This document shows, piece by piece, positions 36,868 to 47,977 of a stretch of DNA of 64,000 bases (positions are counted from its first letter, which is position 1; each line of letters starts with the position of its first letter). The notes below the pieces were generated by a model. That model saw nothing but the letters and a program-made list of their open reading frames with translations. It did no database searches and was not told the DNA's origin. The stretch lies in NCBI GenBank assembly GCA_026120185.1, contig JANUWF010002208.1, forward strand, positions 2,604,001 through 2,668,000, written 5' to 3'. Source of the stretch: Voacanga thouarsii (Eukaryota > Streptophyta > Magnoliopsida > Gentianales > Apocynaceae). Made by a program: the position numbers and the translations under genes.

Positions 36868-37790
36868 CTACCTTTCTTTAGCTATTGGACAATCAGCAAC
36901 AAAATATTTTGTTCTCTTACACTCATAACATTGAGGTTTGAAGGATGAAGTTTGTCTATTCTTTTTGACAAATTTCTTACCTTTTTTGAAGTTGCTTTTT
37001 CTAAACATCTTCCTAAACTTTCTAGCAACCATGGCCAATTTTTGAGTGTCTAAATCAGTGCTATAGTAACTTTTAGATTGTTTATTGTTAGCTTCATCAT
37101 CGACAACTTTTAAAGAAGTTCCTCTTTTGCCTCTATCATCATCATCATCATTATCATGTTCTTGAAACCTTTTATGTTTCATTTTATGAGTCAAGAGAGA
37201 TCCAATCAGTTCTTCGATTGGTACATTTTTCAAGTCCTTAGATTCTTTCATAGCCAAAGTCTTAGGCTGCTAGTTTTTTGGCAAGGTAACGAGTATTTTT
37301 TTGTTTTGCTCTCCAAAGGAATAGATTTTCTCATATGTCTTTAATCCATTTATAATGTTTGTAAATCTAGTGAATATATCGGTTATGTTCTCATTTGGTC
37401 TTATGGTAAACAGCTCATAGTCATGGATTAAGAGTCAAAACTTTGATTTTTTTACTTGATTTGTCTCTTCATGAGTGACTTTAAGTAATTTTCACATTTC
37501 ATAGGTTGAATCACAACCACTAACCCGATTGTATTCATTAGAATTAAGGACACAACATAATATATTTATAGCCTAAAAATTCAAGGTCATTTTTGAAGTA
37601 TCTTCATTGTTATATTCATCACTCTTTTTAGGCAATTTTCCGCCTTCGACAGTTTTGAATGGGACAAATGGGCCCTTTTTAATCAGGTTCCATAGCTCAA
37701 AATTGATTGAGTATACATAAATCTTCATTCTATTTTTTCAGAAAGTATAATTACTTTTATTGAATAATGGTGGTCAGTTTGTTGAAGAAC
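36868..37790 (-). pseudogene. Gag N-terminal (UBN2-type) region, SIRE A
   Basis: The minus strand from about 37760 reads a copia gag capsid region ('INFELWNLIKKGPFVPF', 'NILCCVLNSNEYNRVSGC', 'LLIHDYELFTIRPNE', 'MFTRFTN'-like) in one frame with scattered stops. From 37257 it is open for 129 codons: 'KNVPIEELIGSLLTHKMK', an Asp-run, a lysine-rich segment and the zinc knuckle 'CYECKRTKYFVADC', where the histidine ligand is tyrosine. The start is not intact. Confidence 0.78.
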
Positions 37791-37867
37791 CTTCAATGTA
37801 CAATAAAGATGAAGTGTTTACTATCCGAATCTTTCCTACAAGACTGTTAGACCAAAAACAATATAGA

Positions 37868-37885
37868 CCAATCTCTAATACCAAT
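37868..37885 (-). other. Primer binding site of SIRE A
   Basis: On the minus strand the bases after the 5' LTR read TTGGTATTAGAGATTGG, a one-base-decayed form of the initiator-tRNA-Met site TTGGTATCAGAGATTGG. Confidence 0.8.
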
Positions 37886-39374
37886 TGATAAACCATAGAA
37901 GGGGTGAATAAGGCTTATGGCACACAAATCAAAATTTCAAAGTCTTTTGAAAACCTGGAAAAAAGAACCGAAAATGTGTGTGTGCTGAAAAATAGATTTC
38001 TGTGTAGCTTTAAGAGTGCAGCCAAAGATCATTCAAAACTCTACTAAATGATAAGAAGAGAGACTATATTAAAGATAGGCAAATAAGGCATCAACAACCA
38101 TTTCACTCTACTACATAAATATCTTCAATCAAATCAGTGAATGCAAGGAAGAATATGCAAATTAAATCAGATGAGCAGTAAAATCGCAGTTATAAATTTT
38201 AGAATAAATACAAGAGAATAGACCCAATGATTTATAGTGGTTCGATCCTCAAATGATCTACATCTACTACTTTAAGCACACATTTAAGGATTTCTACTCA
38301 ACCACTATTTTTTTTTTCCAAATTAATAGTAGTAGGTAACACCAATATTATAATAGAGGGTCACCATTCTTGGTTTTACCCCCAACCTCTATGCACCCAA
38401 CAATCAAGACTTACCCCAACTGGGTTTTACTTCCCAAACCTTGTTATAATTCAGATTAAAGAGAAAATACAGAAATAGCTTACAGATTGAACGGATATAA
38501 ACTAACTAAAGTACCTTTACCTTTTTACCTTTAGAATGATAGATCTCACTTTAAAGCATAATGTGGATGGGGGACTTTTGTTTTTCAAAAGTCTAAGGAC
38601 GTTTCTGAAAGTGTTAGCACCAATTCTTGCTAAAAATTACATTTAAATGACTTTTATAGGGGCAAAAATCAAGGATGCAGCGGCTAGTTGTTGCTGTCAG
38701 GTTTTGCAGGGATTTTGGACTCACAAGGTGAAAACTTGCGCATCCGAAAGATACTTCCAAAAGTTTACTTTATACTGAAATTCTCATTTTGAAATTCTGT
38801 AGGCTTTGGTCTTGTAAGATAGAAAGTTGTGCTTCCAATATGTACATCCAAAACAACACTTTATGCTAAGAAATATATTTTGAATAACTTTAGATTTAGG
38901 CACTTTGGAAATAGACTTTGGATGGGCATTTTGGATTCAGAGGTCCGTCCAAAACCACTCAATCAAGTTTTTATAAAATCAAAAACTTTTCTTCTAAAAT
39001 TCTTTTTATGATCAAAACCTGAATTAAAAATACTCTATTTTTGAAATGACTTTGAGTGCTTCAATATAAAATAAATTTAACTTACAGTAAAGAGACATAG
39101 GAAATACAAGTAATACCTTAACTATAATTTCTTAGTCTACAATTCTTTAAAAGTCTTCATGGTATGCAACTCCTTTAGGTAGGAACTTGTCTTGATTAAT
39201 CCTTCTTAGACTTCATCATCTATGAGTTGCTTTGCTATCCCATTTGTAAGACTTTGAAGAACCGTGGTCAAACATACCATTTCTAAAAATTCCATCATAT
39301 ACAAATCATACATGTTAGTCCACATCAATGTTTGTCATTAATCAAAATATAGGAGAAAGCCCTTTGGGCTAACA
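37886..39374 (-). repeat. 5' LTR of SIRE A
   Basis: 1,489 bp. On the plus strand it starts TGATAAACC and ends GGGCTAACA, and it is the uninterrupted partner of 24149-29988. It shows the empty site for the 4.35-kb insertion at about 38262-38270. Confidence 0.92.
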
Positions 39375-39379
39375 AGGAT

Positions 39380-42300
39380 GACCTGCAACTAAGATCCATC
39401 TCTCCAAGTATTAGTAATATCATGAAGGTTAAAACACTAGTCCACTAATTCAAAAAGCAATACTAAACCTACTTTATTAAGAAATTGAACTTGGCATTGG
39501 TCTAACACAAAGTGCTTCAATTTTATTAGAGAGAGTTAAGAATCCATATTTTCAACACATGAACTAGGATTTTAAAGTCACTCCTACAAAGTTTGATCCA
39601 AAAGGAAACCATCAAAATAAAATATTCTAATCAAACATAGTCCTTTACCATGCTCGCTAGAGTTAATGAACATTAAACAAAGCTAGTTGTTCTTTAGGTT
39701 TCTCAAAGTGGAGAATAGAAAGGGTATGTATATGGGCTGATATAATAGTACTACATTTGAATTGAAGAAACCTAGCCTCGAGAATAATAAGAAATAGTCC
39801 TTATGAATTTTTATGTTAGAGGTTTGACTTGCATTTCTATTTTTTTCTTGCATTTTTATGCAAAATTGTTTTGATGACTAAAAGAGGGGCATCACTCCTT
39901 GTGGCATTTCATGTTTTTTTTTTTTTATCATCGTTTATTGTATCTTAGAAACTAGAAAATTAGAGAATAAATTTCACTAATAAATCTAATTAAAAGGGGA
40001 AAGGAAAATACATGCACAATTATAATTTCCAAATTTTGTGGCTAACTTTTCGGGGTTCCTTAACTTTTTTATCCATAATGAAAAATCAAGATTTCCTTTC
40101 TTCAAGAAATTCCTTTCAAGCTAATTTTTGTTTTTGATCAAGCTCTTTTCACCGTTTTGCAAAATTTTCCCCAATTTTTGCAAAGAATCATACATAAATA
40201 AGATAACTGAATGCAAAGTTATTGAGTTCTGGGGATTGGGGGGCCTTTCATTCTGTTAACAAACATTCTGGGCCACCCAAGTGTAAATTTCTTTACTTGG
40301 CCTTCGTTTTTTTTCCTTTTTCTAAATTTAACAATTTCTTGGCATTTTTCTTATAATTTAAATTTTTTATAAGGTCATTTTCAAATACATGATTGTGTTG
40401 GTTTTGCATGCCAATAATAAGTTTTTGTTAGTTGTCTTTCAATAATTCTTCTTGGAATTTTAATGGGCCATGAGAAATGAAATTTTGATTGCCTTGCATG
40501 ATCAAAATATGTATTTGTGAAGAGAATACCCATGTTTATGTAGAACATTGGTCGTCAACTCGTATGGTGAAATCAATTTGCATCTATCCATGTGTCTTAC
40601 CTACGATATTTCCTCTATCGCCATGAGACTTTTCAATATAATTGAAGCAGAACCTATATATCTATATTAGCATTTTCAATATGTGAAGAAGACAAATGAT
40701 TCCATCAAGTTTTGTTTGGCATCATGATTCCACATGGGGCAATTCAGCTACTCTATTACGAATTGATGTTTAGTTTTCGGGAATTTGGACATTGACATGC
40801 TGGAATCTTTCAGGCGAGATAGGGATGACATATTTTCCTACATTGCATTGACTCATGTCAATATGTAAAAGATGAGGTAATGTACTTTTTTTCCTACTCG
40901 ATGGCTCATTAGTGTTCATGGATCCATCCTGAACTTTGAATAATATTGTTAGTTGATGTAGATTTTTGTAATTATTGTTTCCCTCTTTTTTTTTTCTTCT
41001 CTTTTTTGGTTGAATAAGTACTTAGCCATTAGATTTAATAGAAATAGGTGGAGTACAAAAGATATCAGTGGTCCACTTCCTATAACAACTAATAGAAGAG
41101 GGACTAGAACAGGATATAGATATATACAAATGCTAGAGTCTAGGAATGTGGTATAGCTTCCAAACTGGCCATTTTACTAGCAGCTTTTTACCATCTTTCC
41201 TTATATGATAATTCCTGTGTTTACTTAATTTTGTTCATGCTCTTCTTGATTTGAGTGTTTTGTGGGCTAGTTTAGTAATTTTGATTGACATGGGGAAGTT
41301 GTTTCCATCAAACAATTAATTGGTTCAGTTTCTTATAAACTATTACTTTACTTTTCTTTTATGTTCTTGTTCCTTTCAAATAGGTGATGTTATGCTATGT
41401 TCTATATTTAATTGATCTCAATTATGTACCATAAATGCCAATAGGGATTCTGGTGGCAGAGATAAATGGTTAGTATTAGTTGAATTTGTGAATTACTGAA
41501 ACTTTTCTGTGTTTTCCCTATAGATCTTTCTACTTTTTGTTTCATTTGATTCTAGTTTCATTAGTTGACAAGATAAAGAATATTTTGAGGTGTTAGTATT
41601 GTATGCGGCATAATCATGCCACTCCTGATGGGACATGGTTGTTTGCTATAAATAACTTGGATTCTATTTGTAGTTCTCTAACTGAAGATGTTGGATGGGG
41701 AGGATATGATAGCCTGACAAAAAGAAAGAGGGATTCATGATATGAATAAAAAGATATATTAATTTAATCTATGGCATTTTCTTACAGTGATTACATTTCT
41801 ATTTTTTTTCTTCCTTATTAGAACAATTGTTATTACCTGATATCTGCAGGATTGTTATCATTTAAGAGTATACTTAACATTAGGCTTTATAAATTGTTTG
41901 TTGGTCTACTTGGTGGTTACTCTAGTTCTTATTTCCAATATCAATTTGATATATTCTTCCTCATTTGGGTTTCTACTTGGATTCTATTTCAGATTATTGC
42001 AGAATAAAGGTCATCTAGAATTGGATAAAAAATACTCGCAGCAAGTAGAGGAGACTAGCTACAAGCTAAATGTTTATAAACTGTTACCTCTACATTAACT
42101 TAAAGGCTAATAGTAGCTCCACAGTAAAGCAAACATTCTTTGATTGTTTTTTTCAACTTTCTTTACCCTTGCTGTTTGTCCTTAAACAAAAAAAATGCAG
42201 CTCTGATTACGAGAAATGTGAATCAGTGATAACAAAATTACGAAGAAATGTGATTGCTTTTAATTATATTTATATTTTTTTTACATTGGAAACTTGCAAG

Positions 42301-43162
42301 CATATTTACCAATACTAAGCCATTCTCTAAGTTTTTGGAGGGATTAGTGAAATAAGTCAAAAATTTTGGGGTTCAGTTTGTTGTCTTAGGCTTTTTTTCT
42401 TAGAAATGTTTGCAATAAAGATTTGTAGCTGTAGTGTTTACTCATTTTGAAATAGTAATTGTAATTGTATAATAAATTGAAAATTACTATCTTGAAAGTG
42501 ACATGAATATCATTAGAAGTTATATTAAGCATACATTTTATACTATCAATTTGTGCTTATAAAATACTCAATTTGGAATTATTACTGGTAAATTAGTAGC
42601 TATTATTATTGTTGTTATTGTTTAAAATACAATGTATGCCAACAAGCCTGGGTGGTAGCTCTTAGTAGATCTGGGTCGTAGTCTTTTTATGTATTCTTTA
42701 ATCAGTAGTTAGTATGTACATTTTTTAAATTCATATCTTATTTCCATTTCCATTAGTCTTGGATTTCAAATGAAATCTTTTTATTTTTTCGATAGTCACC
42801 AAGTGCATGAATATGGCATAGGAATACATAAGCATATAGCCAGATTATATTAACATGATCACAATACAGAAACAACAATAAACATATAGCGAGATCACAA
42901 TAACATTTTCATTAGACACATTAGCATGTATTTTGTAAAACTTTATGCTGTTATTACAACAAAAAGTGATATGCACAATTAGTAATTTATCATGAAACAC
43001 AGAGCTCGACAACCTTATGCAGTGACTATAACCTAATAATCAAGCACGAAACTCATATTTGATCAAAGAAAACTATCATTTCATAATCAAGCCATTCATA
43101 TTATATTATGTCACTTCTGCCTACATAAGTTTTGGAAAATTAAGTTAAATCTCTGGCTTATT

Positions 43163-43165
<3 letters not shown>
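39380..43165. other. AT-rich DNA between SIRE A and the GA repeat
   Basis: No gene is established. A short plus-strand open segment at about 41605-41737 (reading 'TPDGTWLFAINNLDSI...WGGYDSLTKRKRDS') looks exon-like, but I recognise no family. Around 40540-40870 a longer word-rich segment has broken coding character. Both may be decayed exons of an unidentified gene. Confidence 0.4.

Positions 43166-43222
<57 letters not shown>
43166..43222. repeat. (AG)n microsatellite, about 28 units
   Basis: 57 bp of near-perfect AG repeat followed by a G/A-rich stretch to about 43250. Confidence 0.97.
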
Positions 43223-43225
<3 letters not shown>

Positions 43226-43570
43226 GGGGAGGAGGGAGGAAAAGAAAGGGAACCAACTTCATGGCAATGATGCAACAAACTTAGCACGAGAAATTAATAT
43301 ATGCTAATACTACACTCACTTTTTAAATATTTTCTTTTCTTCCAATTGGGCAAACTCTCTAGATTCACCTATAAAAGAGTAATAGATCAACTTATTCACC
43401 TAAAAAGCCACATATGAGTAATGGTGATAGATTATTGTCTAAATTTTATTTGTCTTTTTGTTAGGTGTTAATGAACTAGTGTTATCAAATTATGTGTTTG
43501 TATGCTATGTTCATATGACTATGTTCATGTTAAGATCTTGCATTGTGATAATAGCCTATATTTTACAGAC

Positions 43571-44410
43571 CATGATTTTTTTGTATGGTGTTCATGTCTG
43601 TGTGTAGGCTGTTTATAGGTTTTTGTGGTTTGTTCATGTGGATTCTAGTTCAGGTTTATAGTTCATATGGTTGGTGCCAGTGTTTATTTAATTGTGTGTA
43701 GTGTTCCTATGTTTGTGCAATATGTTCATGCGTTTGTATGGCCAGTGCATGTTATAGTAGCCAATTTGCTTGGGGCCTGTGTTCATGATTTTTTTTTTGT
43801 ATGGTGTTCATGTCTGTGTGTGGTCTATTCATGTAGTATATATGCTTGGGGCCTGTATTCATCTGGTTAGGTATGGTGTTCATGTATTTGTGTAATATGT
43901 TCATGTTTTTGTTTGGTCAGTTCATATAGCAATTACCGCAGATTATAGTAGGCCATTTGCTTAGGGCTTGTGTTCATGATTTTTTTTATATGGTGTTCAT
44001 ATCTTTATGTAGTTTGTTCATGTAATACATATGCTTAGGGCTTGTATTCATTTGGTTGTCTATGGTGTTCACGTCTTTGTACAATATGTACATATGTTTG
44101 TGTGGCCAGTTTATATAGCAACTACCGCCCATTTGCTTGGGGCTTATGTTCATGATTTTTTTGTATGGTGTTCATGTTTTTGGGTAGTCTGTTCATGTAG
44201 TACATATGCTTGGGGTCTGTGTTCATCTAGTTATGTATGGTCTTTATATATTTATGTAATATGTTCAAGTGTTTGTGTGGCCAGTTTGTATAGCAACTAT
44301 TGCAGGTTATAGTAGCCCAGTTTCTTGGGGCTTGTGTTTATAATTTTTCTTGTATGGCATTCATGTCTTTGTGTAGTCTGTTCATGTATTTGTATGGTCA
44401 ATTCCTGTCT
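43571..44410. repeat. Imperfect tandem repeat, unit about 177-213 bp, about 4.5 copies
   Basis: Unit starts marked by 'catgattttttt' fall at 43571, 43784, 43974 and 44151, with a weaker one at about 44338. Each unit holds two 'gtatggtgttcatgt' half-units, a 'gcttggggcctgt' block, a 'gtgtggccagtt' block and 'agcaactaccgca'. The word 'tgttcatg' recurs throughout, so the long unit seems built from a shorter ancestral one. Weak open frames with repeated Cys/Val patterns follow from the repeat. No family recognised. Confidence 0.88.
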
Positions 44411-44446
44411 TTGTGTCGACCATGTATATGTGTGAGAAAAAAAGTA

Positions 44447-44523
44447 TTTTTGAATATAAAAAAGTGTATATATGTTTTTGAATATAAAAAGTGTATATGT
44501 GTTTTTGAATATAAAAATAAAAA
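44447..44523. repeat. Short tandem repeat, 3 units of about 27 bp
   Basis: The block 'tttttgaatataaaaa' plus 'gtgtatatgtg' occurs three times in a row, the last one incomplete. Confidence 0.88.
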
Positions 44524-44777
44524 CCATTTAAGTTTTTAACCCATGTTCTGGTAGAAGTAAGAGATTTCATAAATGTCCTTGGCTGATTGTAGTTAATTTC
44601 TTGCAAAATTCTCATTTTCTGATTGTTGTGATGAGGTCTCCAATATTTAAAACAACAGGAAGGCAGTTTTTTTTTTTTTTTTTTTTTAGTGTGGCCAAAA
44701 GTTGGATTCTAGTTGTCAAGCTCCTAAAATATAATTCATAATAGGAAATGGCAGCAAATAAGTGAAGTCTGTAGATT

Positions 44778-45270
44778 CACTACTAAAAAATTGCTCAAAT
44801 ACGACGGCCAAGAAGCCATCGTATTTGATAACTGACTCATCGTATTTGCCAAATACTACGGCTAAATGATGATTCCATGACCGTCGTATAAAGTCTGGTA
44901 GGTATTGTTCAACAACGGCAACCAAACCGTCGTATTTGTCCTAATACGATGGCTCTACAAAAGTGTCATATTTAATCATTACAGAAGGCTTAAAGACACG
45001 GTTACACAAACCGTTATATTACCTAACAAAACCATTGCATTTGATAAGCAAATACGACAATGGTTTGTGACCATCGCATTTGATAAGCAAATATGACAGT
45101 TTGTGAGCGTCGCATTTGGTGTTGCTTACCAAATGCGACGGTCACAAAACCGTCATAGTTGCTTGTCAAATGCGATGGTTTTGTGACCGTTGTATTTAGT
45201 TAATCAAATATGACATTATTTGCTTTTCACAAATGCGACGGTTTTAGCTGTCGTATTTGATTAATTTTTT
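44778..45270. repeat. Left terminal and subterminal repeats of the CACTA element
   Basis: A 13-bp terminal repeat, then at least ten degenerate copies of 'aaatacgacgg' and 'ccgtcgtattt' in alternating orientation, often as hairpins around 'tttgataagc' or 'ttgcttacc'. The best block is about 45045-45200. Many copies have C-to-T or G-to-A changes in the CG positions. Confidence 0.85.
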
Positions 45271-45353
45271 TTTAAAAAAAAATAGTTGCTTGGTATTTGG
45301 CCTATCCACCTGCAATTTCAAACTAAATACAATCCGTTCAACTTATTCAATAC

Positions 45354-46550
45354 TGAAAAATCTTAGAGGTGGGGGGGGGGAGGAGTGAATAAGGTTTTTG
45401 ACAAACTAAAATTTTCAAGTAGTCTGTTATATAGAATATTAATGATCTTCAAGTTTCTTGGACCAACTTCATGGCAACAGAGAAAGCTATCAAGAAAACT
45501 TTGAGAAATATCCAGATTCAGACTAAGGTAAGAAATACAATGTAGTTAATGTTATATGCAGAGAAATGAGACATAGAATGTATAACGGTTTGATCTACCA
45601 AGATCTACACCCACTACCTTATACTAACACTTAAGGATTTTCAACCAAATTTCATTTACTCAACTTAATAAAATCAAACTACACCAAATACAAGAGAGGA
45701 TCACTACACTTGGTTTTCTAAAACCTCTCAACAAACCAATCAAATCAAAGTTCACCCTAGATGGATTTTACACCATAACCTTGTTATACAAAAGAGATTG
45801 AATATCAAGGAACAGTAAAAGCTCACTTGTTTGAGCAGATGTGCACCAAGGAAAAAGCACAAACATTTTTACCTCTTAGACACAATTTGAATTCACTTTG
45901 AAGCACTTTGATAAAGGAGATTTTTGTTTTCTATAAAGCAAGAGTGTTTCTTAGAAGGATACCACAAAAATCTTATGTCAAATCAAGTTTAGAGACTTTA
46001 TATAGAGACATAAAGTGAAGTATCAACGGCTATAATTTTACTATCGAATTTACCTGAGTTTTGGACTCATGTTTTGGATAATGATACATCCAAAAGGTAA
46101 GTCTAAAATAGCACTTTTTTCAAGCAAAAATGATTTGACACAGTTTACAGAATTTTGGACGAATTTTTTGGATGCAGAATCATCCAAACTACTCAGTCCA
46201 AAATTCTGAAATTTAAAAACTTTGAAATCTTTTTTTTTGTATGCTTCAAGGTAAAAATAAATTGAATCATAAGGTAAAGAGACATAGGAATTAACAAGAA
46301 ATATCTTAATAACAATTTTTAGTCTAAAGTTCTTCCATAAGGACTTCTTGGTATGCATTCTCATAAGTTTGAAATTTATCTTGATCACCCATTCTTGAAT
46401 TCCATTTCTCAAGAGTTGTTTAGCAAACTTATTTGAATGGCTTAGAATAACTGAAGCCAAACATGTCCTATCACATATAGATCATACAAGTTAGTCCACA
46501 TCAATGTTTATCATAAGTCAAAACATAGAAAAAAGCCCTTAGGGCTAACA
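45354..46550 (-). repeat. 3' LTR of SIRE B
   Basis: 1,197 bp. On the plus strand it starts TGAAAA and ends GGGCTAACA; direct repeat of 56767-57956. A G-run is at about 45371-45379. Confidence 0.92.
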
Positions 46551-46572
46551 ATCCCCCCCTCCCTTTTTGAGT
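46551..46572 (-). other. Polypurine tract of SIRE B
   Basis: On the minus strand AAAAAGGGAGGGGGGGAT immediately precedes the TGTTAGCCC start of the 3' LTR. Confidence 0.8.
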
Positions 46573-47977
46573 GATGACAAAACTTGATGAGATTGTAAAA
46601 TAAAAACTGTATAAACATGTTAGACCGAGAGAAATAAAAATAGTTTTCTTTGAAATACAATCTCTCATTATAGAACTCAAAGAGTGTTTATGAGATTAAG
46701 ATAGAAAATTAAAGCTTATACTTACAAACATTGCTCAATGAGCCTATGGCCTAACCTACCTCCATATCCTCCTTCCTTCCATCAAACGATTATTCTATAA
46801 AGAAATTATTGATATAATGATTTTTATAAAAGAGATATAGCAGACAAGTTATATGATAAGATGCTCCCCCTTAAGATTTGCATATATGAGAGAAAAATTG
46901 AAGTCTATTTTGTATATCCAAAACGTACATCCAAAAAATTGGTGAAAGAGAATATGAAACTTTTATGAATGTGAGTTTTGGATGTCCAAAAGGTGTGTGT
47001 CCAAAATGGTATGAATTTTTTGAAGAAAATCTTTTTGGACAAGATTTTTGGATCAACGAAATATGAGTTCAAAACTTCCCCTGGCATAATGCATGAGATA
47101 ATGGATTTTGATTTGTCCTGATTTTCTCAAAGAGTTTGATCATAAAGGAAGCAATCCATCTGACTGAAATTTTTATCAATGAAATTGCCATAGAATCACT
47201 TAAAAACATCTTATCAATCTAGTCTCAAAGATATCTTTATTACGAAAAGAGTACTTTTGGACAAAATTCACGATACCAAACTGGTGTTCAATTTGGATAT
47301 CAACAGACTGAGATCACAAATGATCAATATTCATATCAAGAAGTTCATCCAAAAATATCAAATTAAAGTACAAAATTTTCCTCAAGTAAATTTACTACTC
47401 AATGACTGTCAAGCAGACTGTCAATCAGTGGATCAAAGAGCATATAGTATACTATCATATAGATAGATAATCAAATAAATCAGTAGAATAATCACAGCTC
47501 AGTCGACAGAGCCAATTGTAACGCTCACAATCAGTCGAATAATCAATTGTAACTCTCACAATTATAAGCAGAATCATATGCAGAAAACTATACCAATATT
47601 TTCCAATCATTATTAACCATATCCAGTAACTACCCCCACATTTCTCAAGCAAAACACTTCCCAATCATATCCCTTATGCAGATACTATCCCAACATTTTC
47701 CAGCAGAAAATTACCCAATCATTTCCAGTCAGTTTTATGTTTTCTCCCCCTTCGTCATCAATAAAAAAGAGGAATAGCAAAAAAGAAGCAAAAGAAATAG
47801 AAAATATATAGATATGAAGTATTTAGAATGAAAGCAGATAGGCATGTGCATAAGTAAAGACATAAAATTAAATTATTTAATTGCAAAAAGAGAAAGTTAG
47901 ATTTGTTCATGATAGCAGAGAGAATTGGGGGCAGTCGAGTAGAGGTCAACTGAGGAGCATTCTGCCAAGTTGGTCTC
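46573..47977 (-). other. Non-coding 3' region of SIRE B
   Basis: AT-rich, no motif recognised. It includes a cluster of 'cagtcgaataatcaattgtaac'-like short repeats at about 47490-47570 that are partly tandem. Confidence 0.5.

Larger units (their letters stand above)
24149..39374 (-). mobile_element. SIRE/Maximus-type Ty1/copia element A with envelope-like ORF
   Basis: The element lies on the minus strand with a perfect 5-bp TSD, aggat (24144-24148 and 39375-39379). The 5' LTR is 37886-39374. The 3' LTR is 24149-29988 and is split by a 4,349-bp insertion; without it the two LTRs are about 1,486 and 1,489 bp. Minus-strand order is PBS, gag, long coiled coil with a second zinc knuckle, protease, integrase, RT, RNase H, envelope-like ORF, polypurine tract. 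Integrase before RT makes it copia, and the extra ORF with long gag points to the SIRE lineage. Stops occur throughout. LTRs differ by about 11% over a 395-bp comparison by eye. Confidence 0.92.

Noticed and set aside
43667..44539. Cys/Val-rich open frames resembling small secreted proteins
   Set aside because: They repeat with the period of the tandem repeat and have no independent coding support.
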